A DNA stretch of 64,000 nt from Odobenus rosmarus divergens. Its lineage: Eukaryota; Chordata; Mammalia; Carnivora; Odobenidae. The stretch's first letter is position 1, and every line of letters starts with the position of its first letter. The stretch lies in assembly GCF_000321225.1 (NCBI RefSeq), contig NW_004451660.1:195530-259529 (forward strand), given 5' to 3'. This document shows positions 10,996 to 22,893 of this stretch, one piece after another. The notes beneath the pieces are model-generated. The model was given only the letters and a program-made list of their open reading frames with translations. It was not told the origin of the DNA and searched no databases. The translations under genes were made by a program, and so were the position numbers.

Positions 10996-12859
10996 CAATT
11001 AAAATTTAACAGTGTCACCTCAAGCAACATTTAATGTTATAATTACAAATTACATGAATTTCTTATATATATATTGATCACTGTTATTACCAGTGCTTTT
11101 ATTTTGATTACATTAGACTTTTCTGAGCTCAGTCATCTTTTATTTCAAAAAATATAAACACTACCACAATTAATTTCCAATTTTCTGCTTCTATTTCAAT
11201 GAGAAAATCACAGAAAAGATGGATTTGTGCAATAAAAATAAAATTCACAGTACTGTAGTCCTTAAAACAATATTTACATCTTTTATTTGCATAATTCATA
11301 ATATTGTGCAAGAGATATTCAAGACTAATACAATCTTCGATGCCAAGAGAGGGTGAGAGGGGCATTTGAAACCATTATAGAAAAGCTGAAAGGACAAAGA
11401 TCACTGACCTCCGGTAAATGATTTATTTTATTAAAATGTTCTCTTACATTACCATGATGGACCAATTAAATCAGTTCAGAGAAAAGAGGGTTTTGCTTTT
11501 CCCAAAGAATCTCTTTTCTCATCACTTTGGGGTTTGGTCTTAAGCTGAGCAATGACATACAGGTTATTTTTCTCAGTGAGATGCACTCCCATCTGACAGT
11601 TTTTGACAAACAACATTAGGATAACTAGGTGTGCAGGAGTGACACTGAAGGATGATAATGTGTTCAGTGTAGGCTTCTGAGCAATTACCTGATCTCAATT
11701 AAATTGTGCTGGCACTGAATACCCAAAAAGGCAGGTCAGAAATTACCTTCATTGTCCATCTTTATCTGGAAGTGAAACCCCTGCTCTCTCTCTGTTTCAT
11801 AATTACCATCAAAGAAAAATTGGTATCAGTTACTAAGCTTCATACATGCTTCAATTTCCTAGTCAGTGAGGAAACCAGACAAAACTCTTCCTTTGTTTTG
11901 TTTACCACTACATTACAATATAATAAAATAACAAATGGATACTAATTTCGAAACTTAAACAATCTCCGACTTTAATTATAGATTTTTCTCTCCTCTTTTT
12001 TTGGCCATTTGAAGCTTATTTTTTAAAATCATCTTTGATTTTCAATGACATATCTTCAGATATGCTTGTGAATAGTATTTTTCTTTTGTGCAGATGAATC
12101 GTCTCAACAGTTTGGCTTCTGAAGAATTCTTTTACTCAAAGTCAAGGAATAATTTTTCAAAAGGATACATTTCATGGAAATATTTTTGATAAGTTTTTCT
12201 TTCCTTTTATAAAATATCAAACTATTTGTCCTCGAAGACAGCTTGTGACAATAGAAAGGGACTTCTGTTTGCTTTAAGGAGCAGGGTTAGCATTTATAAT
12301 ATGGGAGCCTGGTTTCTCTTTTCTATCTCCAATGCATGCTGATTTGCATTTAAATGCATGCCTAAATTCTAATTGTTTTGACCATTTGAAATTCAGTCCT
12401 TGTTTTCAAAGCTCGGAGAGATTTGAGCAGATTTGGTCAATTTCAATTTGTTCCTCTAATTAATTATATATTTAGATTGCTCATTGATTTGCCATCAGCA
12501 GTGTATTTGCTTATCAAGTGGAAGAAAAACAGAAACAAGTCTTCATAAAAGCAATTTCTTTTGTGCTCAAATATTATAGACAGGGGAATGCTACTCTTTT
12601 TCTGCAGATTACATTTAGTGCCTCACAAACTTCCTAAGTGAAACTGCTTGATACCTACATCTGAGGATGTATTACTGTAATTTTGGGGGAAACAGTTATA
12701 ATAAAAATAAATTTAAGTTGTTAGATATTGTGTTTACTACCGAACTAGAAGATTAGCAATCTGTGAAACACATACGAGAAAATTATGTACATGAAATTAA
12801 ATACATAAAATTGACAACTGGGGAAATGGTAACTAACTTTTGGCTGGGAGTGGGCGGGA
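10996..12859. other. Repeat-free DNA, candidate conserved non-coding region
   Basis: No interspersed repeat recognised over about 1.9 kb. Near 12330-12365 it has an octamer-like ATTTGCAT inside the palindromic GCATTTAAATGCATGC. Homeodomain-type TAATTAATTA motifs lie near 12460. Whether this is under constraint cannot be told from one sequence. Confidence 0.4.
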
Positions 12860-13085
12860 TGGGCAGTGAGACTCAACGTGGTACCCGGCCATGTTCTAAG
12901 GGTTTCACATGCATTAATCATTTTATCCTCAAAATAAAACTTTTTATTTGGCACCATCAGTATGCCTAGTTCACAAATGGGACATAAATGGGGCACAAAT
13001 AGGTTAAATTATTTACCCAGAATTGCTCAGCTAACAAGTGGCTGCTTTGGCTTTCAAACTGGGCAGCCTGGTTCTACAGCTGGGT
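12860..13085 (-). mobile_element. MIR SINE
   Basis: Antisense MIR: TCACATGCATTAATCATTTTATCCTC, CAGTATGCCTAGTTCACAAATGGG, AGGTTAAATTATTTACCCAGAATTGCTCAGCTAACAAGTGG, and CAAACTGGGCAGCCTGGTTC. Confidence 0.8.
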
Positions 13086-13321
13086 TTTTGATCAATATAC
13101 AATAGTGCTGATAATTACTTCTTTTAGAGTCAATAAAAATGAAGCCAAATCAAGGCTGGCCTGACACACAGAGGCTGGTTTACATGGCCTGATTTGGGAA
13201 AGTCTCACAAGGGGCTCATCTCCTAAATTTTCTTCACCTTTCATCTGAAATTCTACCTTTAGAGAGACTTTTAGGGAGAAAGCTGCTTAACACTAACAGC
13301 CTCTGATTTGTTTAATGGGCA

Positions 13322-13462
13322 CAGAGTTTCAGTTTGGGAAGCTGAAAAAGTTCTGGAGACGGATGGTGGTGATGGTTGCACTGTAAATGTACTTAATGCC
13401 ACCAAACTTTATACTTTCAAATGGTTAAAATGGTCAATGTTACATATATTTTACCACACAGG
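13322..13462 (+). mobile_element. Ancient L1 (L1MB type) 3' end
   Basis: TTCTGGAGACGGATGGTGGTGATGGTTGCAC, GTACTTAATGCCACCAAACTT, ATGGTTAAAATGGTCAATGTTACATATATTTTACCACA is the classic 3' end of the older L1MB-like groups. Confidence 0.9.
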
Positions 13463-13479
13463 ACAGCCTCCGATTTCAG

Positions 13480-13610
13480 ACTGAATTCTAATTCTAGTCC
13501 CATTACTTATTAGCAATGTTTTTTTGTACAGTGGGCAGAAGGAAGGAAGCTACACGCCAGGGCTGTTATAAGGACTGAATAAGAAACACATGTATAGTTC
13601 ATCATCATGC
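13480..13610 (+). mobile_element. Possible MIR fragment
   Basis: TAATTCTAGTCCCATTACTTATTAGCAATG followed by GGGCTGTTATAAGGACTGAATAAGA looks like a decayed MIR core. Weak match. Confidence 0.4.
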
Positions 13611-13989
13611 CTGAGGTCATTGGTTTACAAATGTTATTCTCACTCTCATTTTTTAAAACTGTATTATTATCATTTTATTGTTAAAGAATCCACTTCTACA
13701 ACTGTTGTGAAGCCCAGGCTAACAGTACTAAGTCCTGGAGGTTAACTACACCCGACTCTGGACTTTCTGGTCAGAAGTACTGTCTTCTCTCTCTACTTCA
13801 GCGGAAAACGCGGACTCGGGAGGCCTCAATCCCATCCTGCCTATTCCTGGAAGATGCCAAAACCAACCATGTAGGAGGCTTTCTCAGAGGGGAAGACAAC
13901 CTTGTCTTCCCAGAAGACAAACCACCCTCTACTTTGCTTTATGAGGCAGATAGCAACCCCAAACCACAGACAGGTTGGGACCTGCGCAG

Positions 13990-14075
13990 GCCTCAATTCA
14001 CTCTCAGTCTTAAATGCAGTGTGCCTCGAGCCCTATATGGCACATAATAAGTGCTTTTGTGGAATGAATGAATAA
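13990..14075 (+). mobile_element. L2 LINE 3' end fragment
   Basis: GCCCTATATGGCACATAATAAGTGCTTTTGTGGAATGAATGAAT is the terminal L2 pattern with its GAAT repeats. Confidence 0.65.
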
Positions 14076-14289
14076 TTCACTATGTATTATTTTTATATAT
14101 TAGTTTACTTTAGTATGATCATCACACCTTGGCATACAAAGTCCCCCTATTTTCTGGACAAGTGAAGGAGGAAGAGCAGGAGAATACTGAACAAGGCAGG
14201 GGACTTGGAATGCGTTTCTCTAACTGCCCCTACTTAGGACTGGCCAGGTGCCCAGTATTCCTCAAAATCTAACCATGGAGAGACCTAAA

Positions 14290-14405
14290 TCAGTATTTTC
14301 TCAATTTCAGTGAAATCACCTGGAGAGCTTGTTAAGTAGAGAGATTCTAGGATCCGAAGACAGATACTCTGCTCAGCTGGGGCCCCGTTTCTCCAGTTTT
14401 AAGAG
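14290..14405. mobile_element. Possible MER5-like hAT fragment
   Basis: TCAATTTCAGTGAAATCACCTGGAGAGCTTG and the later GGGGCCCCGTTTCTCCAG resemble MER5 sequence. Weak and without TSD. Confidence 0.4.
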
Positions 14406-14518
14406 TCACAGGTGAGTTTAACAGAGTTCACTGGTAGCCTTTTACAGTTAGACTTTTCACTTTGACTTAATTGTAGATTCACAAGCAGTTGTAAGAAATA
14501 ATACAGAGGGATTCCATC

Positions 14519-14640
14519 CCCGACTGTACGTTAGAATCAACTGGAGAGTTTTATAAAAAAAAAAAGTCCCGATCCCAGATCCAGACCAATTAAATCAGGT
14601 GATTCTAATGCGCATTAGCCACTGCTGTACCGTGACACTC
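14519..14640 (+). mobile_element. MER5-like hAT element
   Basis: TTAGAATCAACTGGAGAG, a short A-run, CCGATCCCAGATCCAGACCAATTAAATCAG and GGTGATTCTAATGCGCATTAGCC match a degraded MER5-type non-autonomous hAT element. Confidence 0.65.
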
Positions 14641-15849
14641 AGGACCTTCCTTCCTAGTTTCAGAGGAGACGTCAGGCTGCAAGCTGCAAGTCACCCCAGT
14701 AAGTCTTTGTCAGAGAAATTAACGCTTTGCCCATTTTCAAGATGTAGCAAGTGTGGCTAACTGGAAATCTAGAAACTGAGGCATTTAAGCTGTTCTAGTG
14801 GTAAAAGAACTGGCCATTACCCCTAGGGAAATGATAGATTTCCCACCAAACACTGTATCAAGACTATTGTGCTCAATATAAAGGGTCGCGCTATAATTTT
14901 GGCATAGCCTCTTTTGTAATTACATATCAAGTATTCTGCTGGGTGGAAAATAACCCTTTTTGAAAATATTTAAATGTCATAATCGAAAAAGTATTCCTCA
15001 TTCCTTTTATATTTTGGGGAAATAAGCTCTTCTATTCATTGTGCTACATATATCTCGAGCTGTGTGCCTAATATGGTACCCAGCATTTGCAATCAAGAAA
15101 ATCAAGACGTACAGTTAATAAAATACTATTCCTGCCATGACTTATAGTAACTATATTGTTTTTCAAGGAGGAACTACTGCTGGTGTTTTTCCCGCTTCCT
15201 TTCAGTATTTTGCAATATCCCAATCGTATGTTACCTACCAAGTAAATATAGTGGCAATGTTGGTCTAATTAGATAATCCTACTGACCTCCAAAAAACCCA
15301 AATATGATTCAGTGCAAGGCAGCTATGTGAGCCATTTGAGCATGTTCTGTCAATAATAACCATTTCCAAAGGCAGTATTATCATTAACTGCGAAGGGCAA
15401 TATTAAATCTATGAAATGTCACAATTATTTTTTCAGGTTATATGTCAAATACTGAAATCCCCAACAGCTTAAAAGACCTTACAACAACCACATATATTAC
15501 CATTAAATTGCAGCACTGATTAAAATGATAATGACAACAATTACACCTTTAGTGTCTGAAAGTAATATGAAGCAAGCTAGGTGGTTTTCTGAAATGCCAC
15601 ATTCTCAAAATAAGTTATGACCCATTGAAGCCTAATTAACTCTTCATGACATTAATGTCCAATGCAATTATATTTCTTTACCGTCCTTTAGATTTATCTT
15701 TGGTCTCCAGGGTTTAGTTGTTAAAATAACTCAAAGATGGACACTTTGTGCCTATTCACCCCAGAGTACATTTCCATGGCACAGGTAAATCTCAGGCAGT
15801 TTAACCTTTGCATTAGCACCAGAGGAAAACACTGTTGGTTTGCTCTTTC
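14641..15849. other. Repeat-free DNA, candidate conserved non-coding region
   Basis: No recognised repeat for 1.2 kb. Contains several TAATTA-like and CAATTA-like motifs (TCTAATTAGATAATCC near 15265, CCTAATTAACTC near 15631). No coding evidence. Confidence 0.4.
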
Positions 15850-15868
15850 AATAAGTAACACTAACTAC

Positions 15869-16018
15869 AGTCAATAAAATTGTAACAACTTTATACGGTG
15901 ACAGATGATAACTAGACTCACTTTGGTGAGCATTTCCTAAAGTACATAAATGTCAAATCACTGTGTTATATACCTGAGACTAATATAATATTGTATGCCA
16001 ACTATACTTCAATAAAAA
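15869..16018 (+). mobile_element. Short L1 3' end with 19-bp imperfect TSD
   Basis: Body GGTGACAGATGATAACTAGAC, GGTGAGCATTTCCTAAAG, TGTCAAATCACTGTGTTATATACC and an AATAAAAAAA tail. Flanks AATAAGTAACACTAACTAC (15850-15868) and AATAAGTAACCATAACTAC (16019-16037) form the TSD. Confidence 0.9.
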
Positions 16019-16131
16019 AATAAGTAACCATAACTACTTCAGAACAGTGTGACAGTTTGTTTTTCTGTACTCATAATAGGGACTATTTCACACTTGTGCA
16101 AATGAATGATAAATTTATACTTCTACTTTCA

Positions 16132-16196
16132 GTTTCTTTCCTTCCTTCCTCACTTTCTCCTTCCCTCCCTCTCCTTTCCTTCTCTTCCTTTTTTTA
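16132..16196 (+). repeat. Pyrimidine-rich (CTTC)n tract
   Basis: TTTCTTTCCTTCCTTCCTCAC followed by CTTCCCTCCCTCTCC and CTTCTCTTCC, ending in T7. A low-complexity tract. Confidence 0.85.
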
Positions 16197-16380
16197 AAGC
16201 CATTTTTGCAATAGAATTTCCATATATTCCTTATAATCTTTTAAATTGGAGGACAGGGAAGTCTTTGGTCGGTGTTAACCTTAAACAACTTGCACTCATT
16301 TGGAAATGTCTTAAGAACACAATCCTACCAGAGAAAAAGAAACAGTGATGAAGTTAAGTTTAAATTTTTAGCAATTCCTT

Positions 16381-16473
16381 GGGATGCCCGGGTGGCTCAG
16401 TTGGTTAAGTGTCTGCCTTCGGCTCAGGTCATGATCCTAGGGTCCTGGGACCGAGTCTGACATCAGGCTCCTT
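16381..16473 (+). mobile_element. CAN-SINE head only, 3'-truncated
   Basis: GGGATGCCCGGGTGGCTCAG head and tRNA-like part through GGGACCGAGTC, ending abruptly at CATCAGGCTCCTT before the TC-rich body and tail. The missing 3' part probably reflects a later deletion, since retroposition normally truncates 5' ends. Confidence 0.88.
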
Positions 16474-17026
16474 GATTATATATATAATTTATTTAATATC
16501 TGTTATTAACAGATACCTCTGTTCACTGATTTTATTACTGTAATATTTTAAACAGTTGAAAGTGGCTAGAAACGAATTGACTTTAAGAAAAAAACTATTT
16601 TTCTAAAATATGTATCATTTGAATTACAAAATATAGGAAAATTACTTGATATATCTCTTTAGGATTTGGTCTATACCATCTCAGCAGCCAATCAAATGTT
16701 GCTTAGCCTTTGGGCCACCTGCCCTCATGATAGGACTTGCAATATAGGAAATTGAATAGAAGAAGTTTCATGAAGGAAGAGAATGGAAAGAAATAACTCC
16801 CAGATCTCTTAGTACTTCCCACCAGGATATGAACACAACTTAACAAAGATTTGGTTGAGATTTCTGAGAAGAATAATTCTATTGCCATGGCTGGAGAGGG
16901 CTGGAGTCAAATGAACCTGTAGCTTAAACTTCACCGAGACAATACAACCTTACAAGCTATGCAACTGCTTGTCTTTTAGCATTTTGCTTACACTTTACAA
17001 AAATATTAATTATTTTATATTAGTTA
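16474..17026. other. Unique AT-rich DNA
   Basis: Starts with an AT-rich TTATATATATAATTTATT stretch after the broken SINE. No repeat or gene recognised beyond that. Confidence 0.5.
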
Positions 17027-17414
17027 TATATTAGTTTCCTAGGGCTGCTTGTAAAAAAGTGCCACAAACTGGGTGGTTTAAAACAATAGAAATGTATTGT
17101 CTCAGAGTTCTGGAGGCTAGATGTCCAAAATCAAGGCGTTGGTAGAGCCATGCTCCCTCTGAAACCTCTAGGAGAGTCTTTCTCACCTCTTCCTAGCTTC
17201 TGGTGTCTTGCCAGCAATCCCTGGCATTTTCTCTGGGTGTCTCATCTTTTAAGGACGACAGTAATAGTGGGTTAAGGGCTCATCCTACTCCAGTGTAACT
17301 CACCTTAACTAATTACATCCGCAATGACCCTATTTCCAAATAAGGTCACACTCTGAGGTACTGAGGACTAGGATTTCAAGATATATTTTTAGAAGAAACA
17401 ATTCAGCCCGTACA
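17027..17414 (-). mobile_element. MLT1 LTR (ERVL-MaLR)
   Basis: The antisense copy begins TATTAGTTTCCTAGGGCTGC, then CCACAAACTGGGTGGTTTAAAACAA, GTTCTGGAGGCTAGATGTCC, AATTACATCCGCAATGACCC, and ends AACAATTCAGCCCGTACA. Length and both termini fit a near-complete MLT1A/B-like LTR. Confidence 0.9.
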
Positions 17415-17419
17415 GGTTA

Positions 17420-17730
17420 TAAGAGTTATAAGAGTAATATATGCTTATTTAACACAGTTCAAACAATACAGAAGTCCACAAAATAACAAATAAAGGTAAC
17501 CACACTCACCCTTCCCCCAATGGCTGAAAATAATCATGTTAAAAATCTAATAGGTATCCTTCCAAATTTTTCCTATATACCAACATATACATGAACCAAG
17601 TATATATACTTTAAATAAAAAAAATGAAAACAAAAGGTAATTAAGGCCCAACATACTTTTCTCCAAGTTGCTTTTTTCACTTAATTATGTGCCATGGACA
17701 TCTTTCTATGTTAGGATGGTAGGAAATGAT
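17420..17730. mobile_element. Old interspersed repeat, probably L1-related
   Basis: GGTATCCTTCCAAATTTTTCC, TACATGAACCAAGTATATATACT and CAAGTTGCTTTTTTCACTTAATTATG with GCCATGGACATCTTTC form a pattern often seen in old L1-like repeats. Family not certain. Confidence 0.45.
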
Positions 17731-17769
17731 AATGACTGATAATAACTTATACGACAGATTTCTTTTAAT

Positions 17770-17925
17770 TGCTTCCCCTGAATCATTTTATTTTATATTT
17801 ATAGCAGCCCTATGATATAGGTATGATTACTATCACCGTTTTACAGATTATGAAGTCAATGCACAGAGAGGTTAAGTAACTTGCCCAAGGCCACACAATC
17901 TGTCACTTTGTGATGTCACTTACAG
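17770..17925 (-). mobile_element. MIR SINE
   Basis: Antisense MIR core: TAGCAGCCCTATGATATAGG, CCGTTTTACAGATTATGAAG, CACAGAGAGGTTAAGTAACTTGCCCAAGGCCACACA. Confidence 0.9.
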
Positions 17926-18064
17926 AAGATTGCCTTTTGTAGCCTAACTAAAGTGAATGCAGTGCTCAGATGTTAGATTATTAGATGTTAAGTATCTCCA
18001 GGGGATAGTATGTTTTCAGATGATTTCACATACTTAATATTTGTAGTTTCATTTATTTTTTATA

Positions 18065-18374
18065 CATTTATAATTTTACATTTAATGAGCACTTTCTTTA
18101 GACTGACAACCTACCAGACACTGGAAAAATAAAATATCATTCTGCTCTCAAAGTCCTGGTGAAGGAGAAAGCTATGTGAACAAATAATTGAAGAATAATG
18201 TTAATGGTACAGTGGGAATAAAAGGAAGACAGTAATCAGCTTTGGGGTAGGTTGGTCAGGGAAATCTTCATGGAGGAGCTGAAGTCTTGATAACTGAGAT
18301 GAGTCTCCCCAGATTTGCATAGGTACTGTCAGGTGGATGAGGGTGAAGGACACTGGGGCTGAAGGAGGTGGTAG
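18065..18374 (-). mobile_element. Ancient repeat, 5' segment (L2-like or unclassified)
   Basis: TTTAATGAGCACTTTC and CCAGACACTGG look like antisense L2. They are followed by GGTTGGTCAGGGAAATCTTCATGGAGGAG and GTCAGGTGGATGAGGGTGAAGG, a phrase that recurs in an old mammalian middle-repetitive family. Interrupted by the MLT1 LTR at 18375-18910. Confidence 0.5.
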
Positions 18375-18910
18375 GTAGCTTCTGAAACTATAGCTCCTAA
18401 AAAGCCCTGGTCTTTGTATCTTTGTGCAATCTCCTCCCTTCAGTGTGGGCTGAACCTAGGGACTGGTTTCTACACAACGGGATGTGGCAAAGGTGATGGG
18501 ATGTCACTTCTGTGACTATGTTACATAAGATTGGGACCCCCCCTTCCTATTGGCTGGGATAAAGCAGCTGCCATTTTTCTGAAGGACTGGCTTATAAGCG
18601 GGCCTATGAGGCAAGGAACTGAGGGAGGTCTCCAGGCAACAGCCAGTTAGAATCTGAGCCTCAAGGAATTAAATTCTGCTACAACCACTAACTGAACTTG
18701 GAAGTAGATCCTTCCCCACTTGACTTTTCAGATGAGACCCTACTCCTGACTGACAGCTTGATTGTAGCTTTCAAGATACCCTGAAGCAGGGGACCCAGCA
18801 AGGCCTCATCTGGATTCCTAATCTACAGAAATTGTGAGAAAATAAATATATGTTGTTTTAAACCACAAAGTTCGTGGTGACTTGTTATGTAGCAATAGAT
18901 AACTAATACA
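18375..18910 (+). mobile_element. MLT1 LTR (ERVL-MaLR, older subfamily)
   Basis: CTTTGTGCAATCTCCTCCC, GGGCTGAACCTAGGGACTGG, GCAAAGGTGATGGGATGTCAC, GGCAAGGAACTGAGGGAGG, GATGAGACCC, GAAATTGTGAGAAAATAAATATATG, GTTGTTTTAAACCAC and the 3' end GCAATAGATAACTAATACA are diagnostic. About 535 bp, near full length. Confidence 0.92.
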
Positions 18911-19830
18911 GTGAATTTTATAAGCAGAAAGAACTATGTAAAACACACAACACACAGTGAGACACAACTGTGAACCATCTTGCTTTATGCTTTGGTACTC
19001 TACTATAGTTGTTTACACTTAGAGCACAAAGGTGTTCAAGCTAAGAAGTGAGCCTTGAAAGGGAGACCAAGATCTGACCAAGAAAGCCACGCATGCCATG
19101 AGAATGAGGTTGGACTTCAGGCAGGGTGGTATTACTGAAGGCTAGAAATAACAAAATCAGTTAAGTGTTTTCGAAAACATACCGTGGAAGCCAGGATCAG
19201 AGACGTAAAAGAATGCAGGCGAGGAGTTTTTTGGGATAGTGATGATAGACAGCTGATCCACAGGAATACAAACCTGAGCGCTGAGGAAAAAGACCTAGAA
19301 TACAGTTGAGCAGTATTTAAGAGGTTGGCTTGCCAGATTTTAATGAATGAGAATGTGAGTGAGGACAAGATGGTCTAGGATGATTCCTGGGAATTTTGCC
19401 ACATGACTGCATGAATTTTGGAGCCACATATTAGGAAAAGCCAGTTTGGGTGGAAGATAATGAGATTATACAGGTGGAGTGTGAGTTATCAGTGGGAAAT
19501 GTCTCATGGTCTATTGATGTATGGGCCTGGAGGTCAAGAAAGAGATCCTTCCTGGAGAATGAATGGGGAGCAATAAACACACATAAAGGCATAAAATTTT
19601 CTAGGGTAGTAAGTAAAATGATAGAGAATGTAAGACAAATCATGGGAATCAACAACATTTAACAGATGAGCAGATTACAGAGGACCAGGAAGGAGACTAA
19701 GAAGGAATAAAGAAAAAGCTGGAGAACTAAGAGAGGTTGAGAGGCCGGAAGAACATTTTAAGAGGACAGTGGTCAACACTGTTAAGTGCTTTCAAGAGGC
19801 CGTAAGTGATGAGAACTGCATAGCGTCTGT
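18911..19830. mobile_element. Ancient unclassified middle repeat, main segment
   Basis: Contains AGGTGTTCAAGCTAAG, GACCAAGATCTGACCAAG, TTTTGGAGCCACATATTAGG, GAGTGTGAGTTATCAG, GGAGGTCAAGAAAGAGATCC and CAACACTGTTAAGTGCTTTC. These phrases recall a widespread old mammalian repeat whose name I cannot fix. A second copy lies at about 31840-32640. The minor open frames here (for example 19450-19662) come from it and show no motif. Confidence 0.45.
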
Positions 19831-21128
19831 TGACTTTAGTGAGTTCAGTGAGTTTAGCTACCTTCTTATACATTTCCTTAAAGTTGCACAATTATTTCAG
19901 CATTGTCAGAAATTTGCATGCCTTAGGATTGTGATAAGAGTGATCATTTTAAAGGATTCTTTCCACCCCTGGTCAAGGATATTATTATTGGGCATTGGTT
20001 CTAGTGCCAATCATTGGGCCTAGAATAAATAGCATCATTCCATGCTGGGAAATGGCCTTATTCTTCTGATAGCTTGACAAGTTTTTAATCAGCATTGCAC
20101 CATGCAGAGCCGGAAATAATAATTTGATTTACATGTAATCTATAAGTGACATTAGATAACAAATAGTTCTCAGTGGGAGAGAAATATGGTAGTAGGTCTT
20201 TCGGTAGCTAAATATTAGAGCTTGTCACACAAACAGCCATCCTTTTTTGAAATAATACTACAAAAGTTGATTTTAGTAAATTATATCCCAAACTGGTTAT
20301 TTGAATAGAAAGGCAAGTCATTGAGATGGATTAAGGTCATTAAACATTAGGCGGGCGCATGCCTAGATCAGTTTCCCATGTCTCTGTAGGGCATGCTAAT
20401 TATTTTCAGATGACATAAATTCAACTACATGTTTATTAGGAATGATGGTAAATAAACAATGAAGTGAGTGCCTCTGAGAAACACCTGCTTGAATGAGGTA
20501 TTAATGGTGTCAAAATTATTCTATGCGTTCTTGACTGAGAAAATAACTTTCAGGATCCCCATGATTTTATTTACTATTTTTAATTGTCCAGAATGTGTTA
20601 GGCAGATTAGGTCAATTTACCCAGAATTACTTGATTTTTAGTTAACTGTCCATCTACTCAACTATGTCACAAAACACATTTCAATTTTGGACAATGTACC
20701 CCTCTTTCTATAGGGTCTCATTTTATGAACCCCCAGCCTTACAGGCTCTAGATCAGTGTTGCTAAGGGAAAATATATTGGACCTGTTGATAGATTTGATT
20801 GTATACCTTAACTAATTTGTTTGAGGTCACCAGGTAAAGCTGTCTGTTTGATTTTCAGTTCCTTTACCTAGCAACAGATAAAAGATGGCATCAATGTTTC
20901 ATATTTAGAGTGGCTAATTTTATTCAGTGGCTTCTATATTATTGCTAAACCAATTGGTGGAGCAACTGAAATTAATTTAAACTATCTAGAGATGTAAAAC
21001 AATCTCTAAAGTGTGGATGGACCATAAAGCCAAAGTTAGGGAAAGGTTGATTTAACATCATTCGAAGGAAACATAAACATTCATTCCCTTTCCTTCAAAT
21101 ATTCCCAAAGGAATAAGCCCCAGTGAAC
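19831..21128. other. Repeat-free DNA, no gene recognised
   Basis: No interspersed repeat recognised over 1.3 kb. The AT-rich part near 20040-20230 has several TAAT and ATAAAT motifs typical of constrained non-coding DNA, but this is only an impression. Confidence 0.4.
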
Positions 21129-21161
21129 GAGAATCTTTTTTTTTTTTTTATTGAGAATCTT
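21129..21161 (-). repeat. Poly-T flanked by a 9-bp direct repeat
   Basis: GAGAATCTT at 21129-21137 and 21153-21161 flank a T-run. It resembles a tail-only retroinsertion on the minus strand, but the direct repeat is short. Confidence 0.4.
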
Positions 21162-21649
21162 ATCTAGAGAATCAGATTTAAAGACTTCCCTCAGTTAACC
21201 TTCTAATATTTAGCAAGTTTTAATGTCATAACATTTTTGATATCCAATTCCAGTAATGCTTAATTATAATAAAAGCATATAAAAATACTTTAGATCTATG
21301 GCTTACACATATACATTTAGATTTACATTCCATATTTTTAAAGTTACATGATCAAAACTAAGGTTTAGAAGGTTTAATCTTTATTTCAAAATATGTATTA
21401 TTTTTACAGTATTTTGAAAATATATTTTCATCCTCAGTTATGGTAAATTTCATTTCAGAGGGTGAATCCCTACCATATTCTAGAACATATTTATCCTTAC
21501 AGTTTTTCCAATTTCTTTTTGCAAGAACATGAGAAATTGAGTAATGGTAACCATCTATTTATTTTGGTGAGAGCATGATAATTTATTTAATGCCTATCTC
21601 CTGAACAGACTGAAATACTTTAGAGGGGATTCTGTCTAATTTGATTATA

Positions 21650-21722
21650 ACAGTCTTAGCAGTTTCTGGCCACACAGTAGGTTTTTAACTAATATTTGTT
21701 GAAATATTAACTAGGATCTAAT
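21650..21722 (+). mobile_element. Possible L2 3' end fragment
   Basis: CTGGCCACACAGTAGGTTTTTAACTAATATTTGTTGAA resembles the L2 terminus. Weak, short match. Confidence 0.5.
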
Positions 21723-22678
21723 TTTAAATTCTTGTGTGCCCTGATATAATCCACATATTTATCTTCTATTTCTTAAAATATATATATACACACACACATA
21801 GACAATTATGATTTTTAGAATGAAGTAAGTGTGTGACTTTGCATATAGCAATAAGCAGAGATTAGAATTGAGTAGTTTGATTATTTTACCTTTCAGTGAA
21901 CACAGGACTTTCTGCTGGTTCAAAGTCCTAGTTTGAGAACTGAATCTAAGCATACCTATGATGCTAGTGACGTATTCTGGACAGCTTTTCTTTTGCTTTT
22001 TCTCGCTGAGTCACATGAGATAAATGACGTTCACATATGCTTCAGTTTCAAGGCCAGAACTACCTAAGCTAGGCTGTGGTTCTAATTCCATCCTTCTTCC
22101 TCATGAAAAATGACACATAATCAGACTGCCAATGTTTTAGGGTGATATAATTCTAGGAATAAATTTAAATAGATTCTGTTTGGTAAAAAAATAAATTCAA
22201 TGGTTCACAAAAATGAACTTCAATTATTTGTAGCAAAAATATAAATGTCACGTGTCATTACAGATTTATCTTTTATCCATATCTAATGAGAGAAAGACAA
22301 TTGACCTAGTGAAATATGGTACAGTCTTTAAATAGTGCAAAAAATATATCCTTTATGAGGCTCATAATCTTTTATTTCTTAGTGTGACCACTGATAATTA
22401 TTTGTAATAACTGAGAAATGATGATGTGAATTTTTCTCAAAATTATATCCTAGCCATCCATATTTTAACACATAGAATTCAAGTATTTTTTGAGATGCAA
22501 CCTAGTATTATTACTACTTGTTCTCAGTTACTTGTTTTCTAAACATTTGAATACAAAGCCTTGCTTTCTGGGGAAAAAAAATGGGGAACAGGACAGATGA
22601 TGCAAATATGAAACACCTTATCTCTAATACACTGACCATATGCTTCTTGATGTGTCATATTCTTAGGTTACCCAGCGT
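21723..22678. other. Unique AT-rich DNA
   Basis: Contains a short TATATATATACACACACACA stretch at 21779-21799. No interspersed repeat or gene recognised. Confidence 0.5.
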
Positions 22679-22893
22679 TTTTTTTTTGTTGTTGTTGTTG
22701 TTTTTTTTTTTTTAGAGAAAGCACATGTGAAGTGGGGGCAGAGGGAGACGGAGAGAGAGAAATCCCCAAGCAGACTCCCCGTCGAGGGCGGGGCCTGATG
22801 TGGGGCTTAATCCCAGGACCCTGAGATCATGACCTGAGCTGAAATCAAGAGTAAGACACTTAACCAACTGAGCCAACCAGTCACCAACCCCCC
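22679..22893 (-). mobile_element. CAN-SINE, older subfamily
   Basis: On the minus strand: head GGTGACTGGTTGGCTCAGTTGG, GGGTCCTGGGATTAAGCCCC, GGGGAGTCTGCTTGGGG and a tail enriched in AAC repeats (plus strand GTTGTTGTTGTTG at 22688-22700). The head has decayed, and CCCAGC at both sides is only a weak TSD. Confidence 0.9.
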
